From Pseudomonadota bacterium (GTDB lineage: Bacteria; Pseudomonadota; Gammaproteobacteria; Burkholderiales; Burkholderiaceae_B): a stretch of 64,000 bases of DNA. A program made the position numbers and the translations under genes. The notes beneath the pieces are model-generated. The model did no database searches. It saw nothing but the letters and a program-made list of their open reading frames with translations, and was not told where the DNA came from. This document shows, piece after piece, positions 16,410-24,245 of the stretch; position 1 is the first letter of the stretch, and the number at the start of each line of letters is the position of its first letter. The stretch is taken from contig JAEXRL010000018.1 of the NCBI GenBank assembly GCA_023440825.1, forward strand, positions 1-64,000, written 5' to 3'.

Positions 16410-17480
16410 ATGAACTCAGTTCAGCGATCCTACCGTACCTTGGTGTATATCACCTTGTTCTTAACCCTGGACCTGATTATGTTTGGCGCTTTTGTGCGGC
16501 TGAGCGATTCGGGTTTAGGCTGTCCTGACTGGCCAGGCTGCTACGGTAAGCTCAGCCCCTTTGGGGCGCGTCATTTTATTGAACAAGCCCAGCTTGCCAT
16601 GCCTTACGGCCCAGTTAGTTGGGGCAAAGCCTGGATTGAAATGGCGCATCGCTATGTAGGCGCTATTCTGGGGTTGTTAATCATTGCGATTGTGTATATG
16701 GCTTGGCGTCATCGGCAAGCGTTGGGGCAGTCTGCTTGGCTGGCCACAGTATGCCTAGTAGCCGTATGTCTGCAAGGTGCTTTTGGCGCTTGGACGGTTA
16801 CGCATCAGCTTATGCCCATTATTGTGACCGCTCATCTTTTGGGCGGTATGACTGTGCTGGCCTTAATGAGTTGCTTGGCAACCCGTGCCACGCCTTATGC
16901 GTCGGCCTCGTTTGCTTCGCGCCGCTACCGTCCCTTGTTGGTCGCAGGCTGTTTGATGCTGTTTGTTCAGATAGCATTGGGTGGCTGGGTCAGTACCAAT
17001 TATGCGGCGCTAGCCTGTATGGATTTTCCAAGGTGCCATGGTCAGTGGTTACCCGCCATGGATTTTTCTAAGGCGTATAGCTTATGGCGCCCTTTAGGTA
17101 GCTTATCCACCGGAGAGGCGTTGCCGCAACAGGCCTTGACGGCCATCCACTGGGTGCATCGCAATGTGGCATGGCTGGTGTTCGCGTTATTAGGTACCGC
17201 TGCCTTCCGTTTACGCCCAGACCCCGCCCTACGACCTTATGCCACTGTGATTCTGGCTCTTTTGTTAGCGCAGTTGCTGACAGGGCTAAGTACTATTTTC
17301 TTTCAGTGGCCGTTATTGATTGCTGTGTTGCACACTGGAGGGGCGGCTGCCTTGGTGTTGAGTAGTGTGACCATGTTGGTTCGCTTATCGTCGCCCTCCT
17401 TATTTTCGCAAGGAAAACGCTATGCTGAGTCTGTCTCTTGCCCCGCATTCTCTACTGCGTCAGTATCTGGCACTGACTAA
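16410..17480 (+). CDS. ctaA: Haem A synthase (Cox15/CtaA)
   Basis: 356 aa, about eight membrane helices. CtaA oxidises the C8 methyl of haem O to a formyl group, giving haem A for the oxidase encoded upstream. The motif GLGCPDWPGCYG after the first helix and the His-bearing segments EMAHRYVGA and TAIHWVHRNVAW (haem ligands) mark the family. Start at ATG 16410 after AAGAG; a GTG at 16404 is an alternative. The last 59 bp are shared with the start of ctaB in another frame. Confidence 0.95.
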   Translation: MNSVQRSYRTLVYITLFLTLDLIMFGAFVRLSDSGLGCPDWPGCYGKLSPFGARHFIEQAQLAMPYGPVSWGKAWIEMAHRYVGAILGLLIIAIVYMAWRHRQALGQSAWLATVCLVAVCLQGAFGAWTVTHQLMPIIVTAHLLGGMTVLALMSCLATRATPYASASFASRRYRPLLVAGCLMLFVQIALGGWVSTNYAALACMDFPRCHGQWLPAMDFSKAYSLWRPLGSLSTGEALPQQALTAIHWVHRNVAWLVFALLGTAAFRLRPDPALRPYATVILALLLAQLLTGLSTIFFQWPLLIAVLHTGGAAALVLSSVTMLVRLSSPSLFSQGKRYAESVSCPAFSTASVSGTD

Positions 17481-18315
17481 ACCTAAAGTCACACAGTTAG
17501 CCGTTTTCTGTGCTGTGATTGGTATGTTTCTGGCCAGTCCTGGCTTGCCTGACCCTGGGACGGCGCTGGCGGCCACTTTGGGCATCTGGATGCTCGCCGC
17601 TGCCGCGTTTGCGCTGAACTGCCTGATTGAGCGCGAGCTGGATGCGCGGATGGTGCGTACAGCTCGTCGCGGCACGGCCAGCGGCACGATTAGTACACGG
17701 CAGGCTTTATTCTTTTCCGCCGTCTTAGGCAGTGCGGGCATGTTGATACTGCATCTTGCGGTTAACCCACTGACTATGTGGCTAACGCTTGCGACGTTTA
17801 TTGGCTACGCCGTGGTGTACACCGTCATCCTTAAACCTTTGACGCCGCAAAATATCGTGATTGGCGGGCTTTCTGGAGCCATGCCACCTGCCTTGGGCTG
17901 GGCAGCGATTGCCAATCATGTGCCGGCTGAAGCGTGGTTATTGGTGTTAATTATTTTTATCTGGACACCACCGCATTTTTGGTCGTTGGCCTTGTACCGG
18001 CGGCACGATTATCAGCGAGCGGGCTTGCCTATGTTGCCGTTAACGCATGGGCAGGGCTTTACCAGTTTGCATATTGTGCTGTATAGCTATATTTTACTGG
18101 CTGCCAGTGTACTACCCTACATCATACGCATGAATGGTTTGTTGTACCTGAGTGCCGCACTTATTTTAGGTGTGCGCTTTATCTATTACGCCCACCAACT
18201 GTATAAAAACTATTCCGATACACTGGCACGTAAACTATTTCGCTATTCGATTGTCTATCTGGCATTGTTGTTTGCAGCCTTGTTAGTGGATCATTGGTTA
18301 AATTTACTTCTATAA
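17422..18315 (+). CDS. ctaB: Protohaem IX farnesyltransferase (haem O synthase)
   Basis: 297 aa, UbiA superfamily with about nine membrane helices. It adds farnesyl to protohaem, the step before CtaA. The signature LTKPKVTQL at residues 18-26, NCLIERELDARMVRTARR and FIWTPPHFWSLALYRRHDY (second polar loop) are present. The ribosome site AGGAAAACGC lies inside ctaA, implying coupled translation. Confidence 0.96.
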   Translation: MLSLSLAPHSLLRQYLALTKPKVTQLAVFCAVIGMFLASPGLPDPGTALAATLGIWMLAAAAFALNCLIERELDARMVRTARRGTASGTISTRQALFFSAVLGSAGMLILHLAVNPLTMWLTLATFIGYAVVYTVILKPLTPQNIVIGGLSGAMPPALGWAAIANHVPAEAWLLVLIIFIWTPPHFWSLALYRRHDYQRAGLPMLPLTHGQGFTSLHIVLYSYILLAASVLPYIIRMNGLLYLSAALILGVRFIYYAHQLYKNYSDTLARKLFRYSIVYLALLFAALLVDHWLNLLL

Positions 18316-18329
18316 ACCGTATTACGACT

Positions 18330-18947
18330 ATGTTTACACCTGCTACAGCTTTGCTGAAACGTTGTCTTGCCCTTACTGGTATTGCCCTGTTGGTAGCCAC
18401 GCTCAGTGCGTGTGGCCCAGACCAGCCGACCTTAGCATTCAAGGGCAGTGATATCACTGGCTCGCACTTAGGGAAAGACTTGGATATGGTTGACTCCTCG
18501 GGGCAAGCTCGGACCTTGAAAGACTACCGTGGCAAGGTGTTAGTGGGCTTTTTCGGTTTTACGCAGTGTCCTGATATATGCCCCACAGCCATGACCCAGT
18601 TGTCGCAGGCAGTCGAGTTACTGGGGCCAGATGCCAGCAAAGTACAAGTGGCCATGATTACGGTTGATCCTCAGCGCGACACGCCCGAGGTGTTAACAGA
18701 GTATGTGCGCATTTTCCACGATGACTTTATTGGATTAACCGGCACGCCTGAGCAACTGGGTAAAACGGCGAAATCGTTTAAAGCTTTTTATGCCCGTGTG
18801 CCTGGTGCTAAGCCCGACCAATACACCATGGACCATTCGTCTTCTTTTTACATCATTGACCCTCAAGGCGAGGCTCGTTCGCTAATGCGTGGTGATGCCA
18901 CGCCCGAAGAGCTGGCACACGATATACGTCTGGTGTTGCCCAGCTAA
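18330..18947 (+). CDS. SCO1/SenC copper chaperone lipoprotein
   Basis: 205 aa from ATG at 18330. A lipoprotein signal ends in LSAC, then a thioredoxin-fold domain with the copper ligands CPDIC (C-x3-C) and the distal His in YTMDHSSSFYIID. Sco proteins deliver copper to, or reduce, the CuA site of subunit II. Last gene of the oxidase cluster. Confidence 0.95.
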   Translation: MFTPATALLKRCLALTGIALLVATLSACGPDQPTLAFKGSDITGSHLGKDLDMVDSSGQARTLKDYRGKVLVGFFGFTQCPDICPTAMTQLSQAVELLGPDASKVQVAMITVDPQRDTPEVLTEYVRIFHDDFIGLTGTPEQLGKTAKSFKAFYARVPGAKPDQYTMDHSSSFYIIDPQGEARSLMRGDATPEELAHDIRLVLPS

Positions 18948-18976
18948 AAGTAGGCTGTGGACAATGTAGCGTAGTG

Positions 18977-21601
18977 TTACCCGGGATGGGCATTTTCTGA
19001 AGGGGAATCGCTGGCCGCCTTATAGGTTGGCTTGGCCTGTTCGGTGGCAGCGCTGAGTAGGCTGGCCACTTTGAATACGGGGGGCTGGCCCGAATTATCC
19101 GTGGTGTTTTGCTGTTCGTACCGACGCCATACTTGATAGGCGTATTCGCGTTGTTGTGCGATGGTCAGCATTTTCTCTTTCAAGACCTCATCTTGCTCTA
19201 GCAGTGCCGCGAAGTCTTTACTGTGCAGCATCAGCAAGCGACTGTAGCCCAAAGAATGCACCGTACCGTGAAACTCCACATCGGGCAGCATATTGATCTC
19301 GCCGACAGTATGGCCAGTGCCAAGCTCGATTTGTGTGCCATCAGGCAGGTCTACCGTTAAAGCGCCGGATGCGATGAAATACATATTGTGGGTATTGCCC
19401 TGACGCACATGTATTTGTTGGCCAGGTAGCGCCAAACGCGGACGTACTTTTTTGAGCAAATGTTTTAAGGTTTCTGGCTTGACGCCTTCCAGCATGGGGA
19501 CATGATTGAGCAGCTCGGAGGCTGTCATGGTGAAATCGATATCGGGTCGCTTGCTCACATAAGACCAGCGCAGATCGCTCTCGCGCACGAGCTCCAGATA
19601 CAGCTCACTACTGATCAAGGCTTGTGACAGCATGCCGCGGTAGCGGCTGCGCTCTTGTGCTGCCGCAATGCGAGCCAGATAGCGCTCTTGTAGCCAGTTA
19701 GAGAACGCAGGGTATTGCAGGCTAAGCGCATGCAGTGCTTGTTCCAGTTGCTGGGCACGTAAGTTGTGGGCGTTCAAGATCTGCTGGGCTGCCTGCTCAC
19801 CTAATAAAGGTTCGAGCTCGTTGCTGATGAAACTGCTGAGCCGCCGGCTAAGCACGGCTTTAACCATTAAATTGCTGAATCGCTGTCCCAGCTCATGGGC
19901 TAACCAGACCTGCAGGCCAAACAGGTAGTGCAGTCGCAGGGCAATACGAAAGCGATAGCTATAGCGTATGTCTCGGGCAATGGCTGCTTCGTAACTGGCC
20001 ATACCGCCCGAGCGTATGGCATCGGACAGGTTCTCTGCGCGGGATAATAAAAGCTCTGCACTTTTCCAGTCTAGAACCTGGGCGTCCAACTGCTCGTAGT
20101 ATTTTTCAATCTCGTGAGCCACCAGCATACCCATACCGATATTGATTTTTTGCTCTACGCTTAAATTATGAATGTGGGGCAGGGCAACGGTGGACTGGGC
20201 AGCATCGAATACCCGTTTCATGCGTTGAATAATGGTGTCCGGTATGTTTTCGCTTCGCGCAAACTGTTCAGTGCTCGATTGCAGCTCGTCCAGTGCCAAT
20301 ACCACGGCTTGATCTCGTATGCTGCGTTCAACCTGGCTAAGCTGATCCAGCTTTAAGGCGCGTATCAGGGGGCGCAAGCTAAGCCCGTTAATAAAGAGCG
20401 TCATCAAGACAAAGCCGGTTGCTGCCACCCCAATAAACTGACGTACCTCGTAGGGCAGGGCATGCTGCTCGGTAATGGCCAGTGCCAGAGCCAGAGACAC
20501 CGCGCCGCGTAGGCCTCCCCATAAAATCACGGTACGGTAGGGAGCACTGACCTTGGTGCCAAATCGCGTACGACCCAATAAAGGTAATACGCCAAACACC
20601 ATGACAGCCCGCGCTAATAAAGCCACGACAAATAACAAAATAATGAGCAGTACCTGTTGCCATGTAATGTCGGCCATCAGGCGTGGAATCAGCATGGCGG
20701 CGAACAGGAAAATCAGCGAATTGGCTAAAAACCCCATTTGCGTCCAAGAGCTGCGTAATAGTTCGAAGGTAACAGGAGACATGCGAGTACGTCCGCTGGA
20801 GCCCACCACCATGCCGGCGATAACGGTGGCGACCACCCCTGATACCCCTAAATAATGCTCAGAGACAAAATACGATAAATACGCCAAGGCGATCGTTAAG
20901 GTGACTTCTGCGGCGGGCCAGGCGCGCAATAAAATAAAAAGTTGATTGGCGATTGTGCCAAATGCATAACCTGCTAGTCCGCCACCTAAAAAGCTGATCA
21001 GAAAGGTTTGCAAGACCACAGAGCTGGACAAGGAGCCGCCATGTAACAGTACGGTCAAGAGCACTGAATACAAAGCGATGGAGGCGGCGTCATTGAAAAG
21101 GGCCTCGCCTTCGACCAGAGTGGAGAGCCGTTTGGGTGCGCCTACTTCGCGAAACACCCCGACCACAGCAATCGGGTCAGTGGTGGCCACGATAGCCCCA
21201 AGCAGCAGGCACACCAGAAGTCCATAGTGCGATGCTTCACTGAGCACCACGCCTACTGCAATGGTACAGACCACGACGGCGACCACGGCCATCATCAGTA
21301 TGGCGCCTATGTCATCAAGTAGGCGCCGTACATTCATGGACAGCGCGGTTTCAAAGAGCAATATGGGTAAAAAGACGTACAGGAAGACTTCTGAGGAAAT
21401 CTGTAAAGCCTGTAAGGTATCCAGAAAGTCGGACACGACTTTGGGAGCCCATGCATGCAGGTGCAGCAGCAGGCCCAAGGTAAAGCCGATGATTGCCAAT
21501 AACACGGAGTAGGGCAGTCGCAGGCGGCCTGCTAGCACAGGCATGAATGCCACCAGTGCAAATAAGCCCGCCACACCGAATACAAACTGCTCAATCTGCA
21601 T
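18977..21601 (-). CDS. CPA1-family Na+/H+ antiporter with C-terminal cyclic-nucleotide-binding domain
   Basis: 874 aa from the ATG at 21599-21601. An N-terminal CPA1 exchanger (about 1-410, some 12 helices, with the ion site in GEALFNDAASIALY) is followed by a long helical cytosolic region and a cNMP-binding fold near 720-840 (GNTHNMYFIASGALTVDL, GHTVGEINMLPD). This layout resembles plant SOS1 exchangers and suggests ligand-gated Na+ export, though ligand-binding residues of true cAMP sites are not obvious. Downstream of rpoH but separated from it by its own 0.5-kb gap. Confidence 0.9.
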   Translation of the reverse strand: MQIEQFVFGVAGLFALVAFMPVLAGRLRLPYSVLLAIIGFTLGLLLHLHAWAPKVVSDFLDTLQALQISSEVFLYVFLPILLFETALSMNVRRLLDDIGAILMMAVVAVVVCTIAVGVVLSEASHYGLLVCLLLGAIVATTDPIAVVGVFREVGAPKRLSTLVEGEALFNDAASIALYSVLLTVLLHGGSLSSSVVLQTFLISFLGGGLAGYAFGTIANQLFILLRAWPAAEVTLTIALAYLSYFVSEHYLGVSGVVATVIAGMVVGSSGRTRMSPVTFELLRSSWTQMGFLANSLIFLFAAMLIPRLMADITWQQVLLIILLFVVALLARAVMVFGVLPLLGRTRFGTKVSAPYRTVILWGGLRGAVSLALALAITEQHALPYEVRQFIGVAATGFVLMTLFINGLSLRPLIRALKLDQLSQVERSIRDQAVVLALDELQSSTEQFARSENIPDTIIQRMKRVFDAAQSTVALPHIHNLSVEQKINIGMGMLVAHEIEKYYEQLDAQVLDWKSAELLLSRAENLSDAIRSGGMASYEAAIARDIRYSYRFRIALRLHYLFGLQVWLAHELGQRFSNLMVKAVLSRRLSSFISNELEPLLGEQAAQQILNAHNLRAQQLEQALHALSLQYPAFSNWLQERYLARIAAAQERSRYRGMLSQALISSELYLELVRESDLRWSYVSKRPDIDFTMTASELLNHVPMLEGVKPETLKHLLKKVRPRLALPGQQIHVRQGNTHNMYFIASGALTVDLPDGTQIELGTGHTVGEINMLPDVEFHGTVHSLGYSRLLMLHSKDFAALLEQDEVLKEKMLTIAQQREYAYQVWRRYEQQNTTDNSGQPPVFKVASLLSAATEQAKPTYKAASDSPSENAHPG

Positions 21602-21922
21602 GCATTTTCCTTGTTTGGGATGCGGATTTCGTTGGCTAAGCGTTAAGGCCAAAGCAGGCTTGGGTGGGCACACCACATGAGCGTCTGAGCAGTCGCTACG
21701 AAGCGGCTCAGATCAAGCAGACATGTATTAGAGTACCGATACAAACCATATGCTCATGCAGAGCTAGTTTACTCTAACACCCGAGTCGCCTAGACACAGT
21801 CTAGGCAGACTTGACGATTTTCTACTGTAATAGTCGTATCCAGACCACCGCTGGGCTCGGCTTAGTGCGCATCTGTGTCGGACAACTTGGCTAGTAAGCA
21901 GAGGTTTAAATAGGTGAATGGA

Positions 21923-21955
21923 TAAAAAAAGGCACCTGAAGCTCAGGTGCCTAAG
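21923..21955 (-). terminator. Intrinsic terminator downstream of rpoH
   Basis: AGGCACCTGA and TCAGGTGCCT (10-bp perfect stem, 3-nt loop) at 21930-21952, followed on the minus strand by seven T residues. It lies about 155 bp beyond the rpoH stop. Confidence 0.92.
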
Positions 21956-22022
21956 AAAACGTCCGCTTCAAAAGGGAGGGGAAGAGGAGAAGCCGAAACG
22001 GACGCAACACCGATGATGAAAT
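21923..22022 (-). ncRNA. Candidate 3'-UTR-derived small RNA of rpoH
   Basis: On the minus strand a 10-bp stem CGTCCGTTTC / GAAGCGGACG (22004-21995 with 21969-21960, one G-U pair) closes a 25-nt loop almost entirely of C and U. Only 7 nt later comes a strong intrinsic terminator. The loop contains stretches such as CUCUUCCCCUCCC that could pair with Shine-Dalgarno sequences. A hairpin with an unpaired pyrimidine-rich loop followed by a terminator is the usual form of a trans-acting sRNA. The 5' end is a guess; processing from the rpoH mRNA is assumed. Confidence 0.4.
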
Positions 22023-22105
22023 CATGGGCGTATAAGGTTTAGTCCGTTGCGGCGCGACTTAGTTCGCGAGTTTTGCTGTTTTTTATGTAACTTTTTTTGT
22101 CTGGC

Positions 22106-22996
22106 TTAGTGAGCTGGTGCTAGGGCAAGGCGTAGCTTTTTGAACGCAGCCGCTTCAATTTGGCGTATGCGTTCAGCCGATACACCGAATTCGCCAGCAA
22201 GATCGTGCAAGGTAGCGTTGCGGTCGTCTTGTAGCCAGCGAGCCCGCACAATACGTTGCGAACGCGCGTCTAGAGTTTCCAGCGCATTTTCCAGACCGCT
22301 GCCTTGCAGTTGGTCGTGTGCGCGTTGCTCCAAGATACGGGAGGGCTCCAGCTCGTCGTCAGACAAATAGGAAATAGGGGTGTAGACGTCTTCATCGTCA
22401 ACCGGTGCGTCCAGCCCCATGTCGTGCCCTGATAAACGCACTTCCATTTCGCTGACGTCTTGAGGGCGTACATCCAGTTCGCGCGCGATGTGATCTATTT
22501 GTTCTGGATCCAGTGTTTGACCGTCTGGACGCATACGTCGCAGATTGAAAAACAGCTTGCGTTGTGCTTTAGTCGTAGCGATTTTGACCATACGCCAGTT
22601 ACGTACCACGTATTCGTGGATTTCGGCCTTGATCCAATGCACTGCAAAGGACACCAAGCGCACACCGCGGTCGGGGTCGAATCGCTTGACGGCTTTCATG
22701 AGGCCTACATTGCCTTCTTGAATCAGGTCAGCGTGTGGCAGACCATAGCCCAGGTATTGGCGGGCAATGGACACCACAAGTCGCAGGTGCGACATAATCA
22801 GGTTACGAGCCGCTTCTAGGTCGTCGTGGTCACGCAGGTTACGACCGTACTCGGCTTCTTGTTCGGCAGTCAGCATCGGTAAACGGTTTACCGCGCTAAT
22901 ATACGCTTCTATAGTGCCCAGAGCGCCGGGGTTAGCGACGGCAGCGACAAGATCATTACTTGGCGCCAGGGCCACAGCGTGCGTGTCATGTGTCAT
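22106..22996 (-). CDS. rpoH: RNA polymerase sigma-32 (heat shock sigma factor)
   Basis: 296 aa. Regions 1.2-2 contain LIMSHLRLVVSIARQYLGYGLPHADLIQEGN (read in parts: DLIQEGNVGLMKAVKRFD is the core-binding segment); the RpoH box QRKLFFNLR occurs near residue 144; region 4 ends with an HTH (TLHDLAGEFGVSAERIRQIE). RpoH directs transcription of chaperone and protease genes during heat shock. A perfect CIRCE operator lies about 72 bp upstream, pointing to HrcA repression of the sigma factor itself, and the long structured 3' region ends in a terminator. Confidence 0.97.
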   Translation of the reverse strand: MTHDTHAVALAPSNDLVAAVANPGALGTIEAYISAVNRLPMLTAEQEAEYGRNLRDHDDLEAARNLIMSHLRLVVSIARQYLGYGLPHADLIQEGNVGLMKAVKRFDPDRGVRLVSFAVHWIKAEIHEYVVRNWRMVKIATTKAQRKLFFNLRRMRPDGQTLDPEQIDHIARELDVRPQDVSEMEVRLSGHDMGLDAPVDDEDVYTPISYLSDDELEPSRILEQRAHDQLQGSGLENALETLDARSQRIVRARWLQDDRNATLHDLAGEFGVSAERIRQIEAAAFKKLRLALAPAH

Positions 22997-23054
22997 GGGC
23001 GATTCCTTATATTGTCAAAGGTTCTTGTAAAGCAAGAAAAGGACAATTCAATAG

Positions 23055-23082
23055 ATATTCCTTAATTTTAGCACTCGAGCAA
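23055..23082 (-). promoter_or_regulatory. Putative rpoH promoter under the CIRCE operator
   Basis: On the minus strand TTGCTC (23077-23082) and GAATAT (23055-23060), 16 bp apart, form a weak sigma-70-type promoter. The -35 lies in the spacer of the CIRCE element, so repressor binding would block it. Other starts upstream are possible. Confidence 0.4.
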
Positions 23083-23094
23083 CAGGAGTGCTAA
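23068..23094. promoter_or_regulatory. CIRCE element (HrcA operator)
   Basis: TTAGCACTC-N9-GAGTGCTAA, an exact match to the CIRCE consensus with the standard 9-bp spacer. HrcA binds this to repress chaperone genes; here it stands upstream of rpoH. hrcA is not in the window. Confidence 0.95.
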
Positions 23095-23145
23095 TTTTTT
23101 ATACAGTGTTTGGATAGGCTTCTGATTAAAAAGTTCCCGCCCGTA

Positions 23146-23176
23146 TAAAAAGTAGTCCAGCCTGTGGGGCTGGACT
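23146..23176 (-). terminator. Terminator downstream of fghA
   Basis: AGTCCAGCC (23154-23162) pairs with GGCTGGACT (23168-23176); on the minus strand the stem is followed by ACTTTTTAT. It begins 26 bp beyond the fghA stop and separates the formaldehyde genes from the rpoH promoter region. Confidence 0.8.
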
Positions 23177-23202
23177 CGTACTGCATCATACCGGGAGAAT
23201 GT

Positions 23203-24099
23203 TTAGTTCAAATTACGGGCATGAAAGTCGATGTGGTCTTCAATAAAGCTCAGAATGAAGTAATAACCGTGATCGTAGCCCTCGTGACGACGCAGTGTTA
23301 GGGCTTGTCCAGCTTGCTCACAGGCTTTTTCAAACTCTTCGGGATATAGCTGTGTGGGCAAGAAACCGTCGGCCAGGCCTTGATCGATCAAAATGCCAGC
23401 GGGGTAGGGGTTTTGAGTATTGCTCATGAGTACGCTGGCATCGTGCTCGGCCCATTTGGCTTTGTCCTCGCCCAGATAAGCGCTAAAGGCTTTTTCGCCC
23501 CAGGGGCATTTAAGCGGTGCGCAAATGGGTGCGAACGCAGAGACGGACTGGTACTTGCCTGGGTGACGCAAGGCTAAGGTTAAGGCCCCATGACCGCCCA
23601 TAGAGTGACCAAAAATGCCGACTCGTTGGGCATCACCAGGCAAAATCTGGGTAGCGATGTCAAAGAGTTCTTGCGTGACATAGCTTTCCATGCGGTAGTT
23701 TTTGTTCCAGCCAGGCTGGGTGGCGTCCAGATAAAAACCGGCGCCCACACCCAGATCCCAATTGTCGGTTTCACCTTCCACGCCAGCACCGCGTGGGCTG
23801 GTATCGGGGGTGATCAGCATGACGCCATGCTTGGCCGCATACTGCTGTGCTGCGGCCTTAATCATGAAGGTTTCTTCTGTGCAGGTAAGGCCTGCCAAGA
23901 AAAACAGCACGGGCACCTTGCCCTGACCCATGACCGCGGCATCACTGGCAGCGTCTTTTTGTGCCTGAGCGCTTAACTGAGGGGGCAGGTAGACGGAAAA
24001 GCGCATGGGCAAGCCTATGGTTGCAGACTCATGCTTATAAAAACGCTGCCAGCCTTCAAAACAACGGTGTTCGCTTAACAGTTCAAGACTGTGACTCAT
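23203..24099 (-). CDS. fghA: S-formylglutathione hydrolase
   Basis: 298 aa, alpha/beta hydrolase of the esterase D family. It releases formate and glutathione from S-formylglutathione, the second step of glutathione-dependent formaldehyde detoxification. The nucleophile elbow GHSMGG is near residue 160, with the acid and His (EGYDHGYYF) near the C-terminus. The partner dehydrogenase lies 147 bp upstream on the same strand, so the pair is probably one transcript. Confidence 0.95.
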   Translation of the reverse strand: MSHSLELLSEHRCFEGWQRFYKHESATIGLPMRFSVYLPPQLSAQAQKDAASDAAVMGQGKVPVLFFLAGLTCTEETFMIKAAAQQYAAKHGVMLITPDTSPRGAGVEGETDNWDLGVGAGFYLDATQPGWNKNYRMESYVTQELFDIATQILPGDAQRVGIFGHSMGGHGALTLALRHPGKYQSVSAFAPICAPLKCPWGEKAFSAYLGEDKAKWAEHDASVLMSNTQNPYPAGILIDQGLADGFLPTQLYPEEFEKACEQAGQALTLRRHEGYDHGYYFILSFIEDHIDFHARNLN

Positions 24100-24156
24100 A
24101 ATGACTCCAAAACAGGACTTGCTGAGTAAGCCAGCTTGTCACAGGGTTGAGTAAAT

Positions 24157-24174
24157 GGCGCCCGTAAGGGCGCC
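24157..24174. other. Intercistronic hairpin between frmA and fghA
   Basis: GGCGCCC and GGGCGCC form a perfect 7-bp GC-only stem with a GTAA loop. No T-run follows on either strand, so it is not a standard terminator; it may adjust relative expression or mRNA stability of the two genes. Confidence 0.45.
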
Positions 24175-24245
24175 AGCTATGAGACAGATTATGGCGCTGC
24201 GAGAGAGCTCGCACTAGCCTGTCTGTGTACGTGTGAGTACGGTAA

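Larger units (their letters stand above)
21602..22105. other. 504-bp gap between rpoH and the antiporter gene
   Basis: No credible protein gene. The rpoH-proximal 180 bp (about 21923-22105) hold several stem-loops and a strong minus-strand terminator. The rest contains an inverted repeat TTAGAGTA (21728-21735) / TACTCTAA (21770-21777) and a perfect hairpin GCCTAGAC-ACA-GTCTAGGC (21788-21806), neither followed by a T-run. The antiporter promoter must lie here too but I cannot pick a convincing one. Confidence 0.6.
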
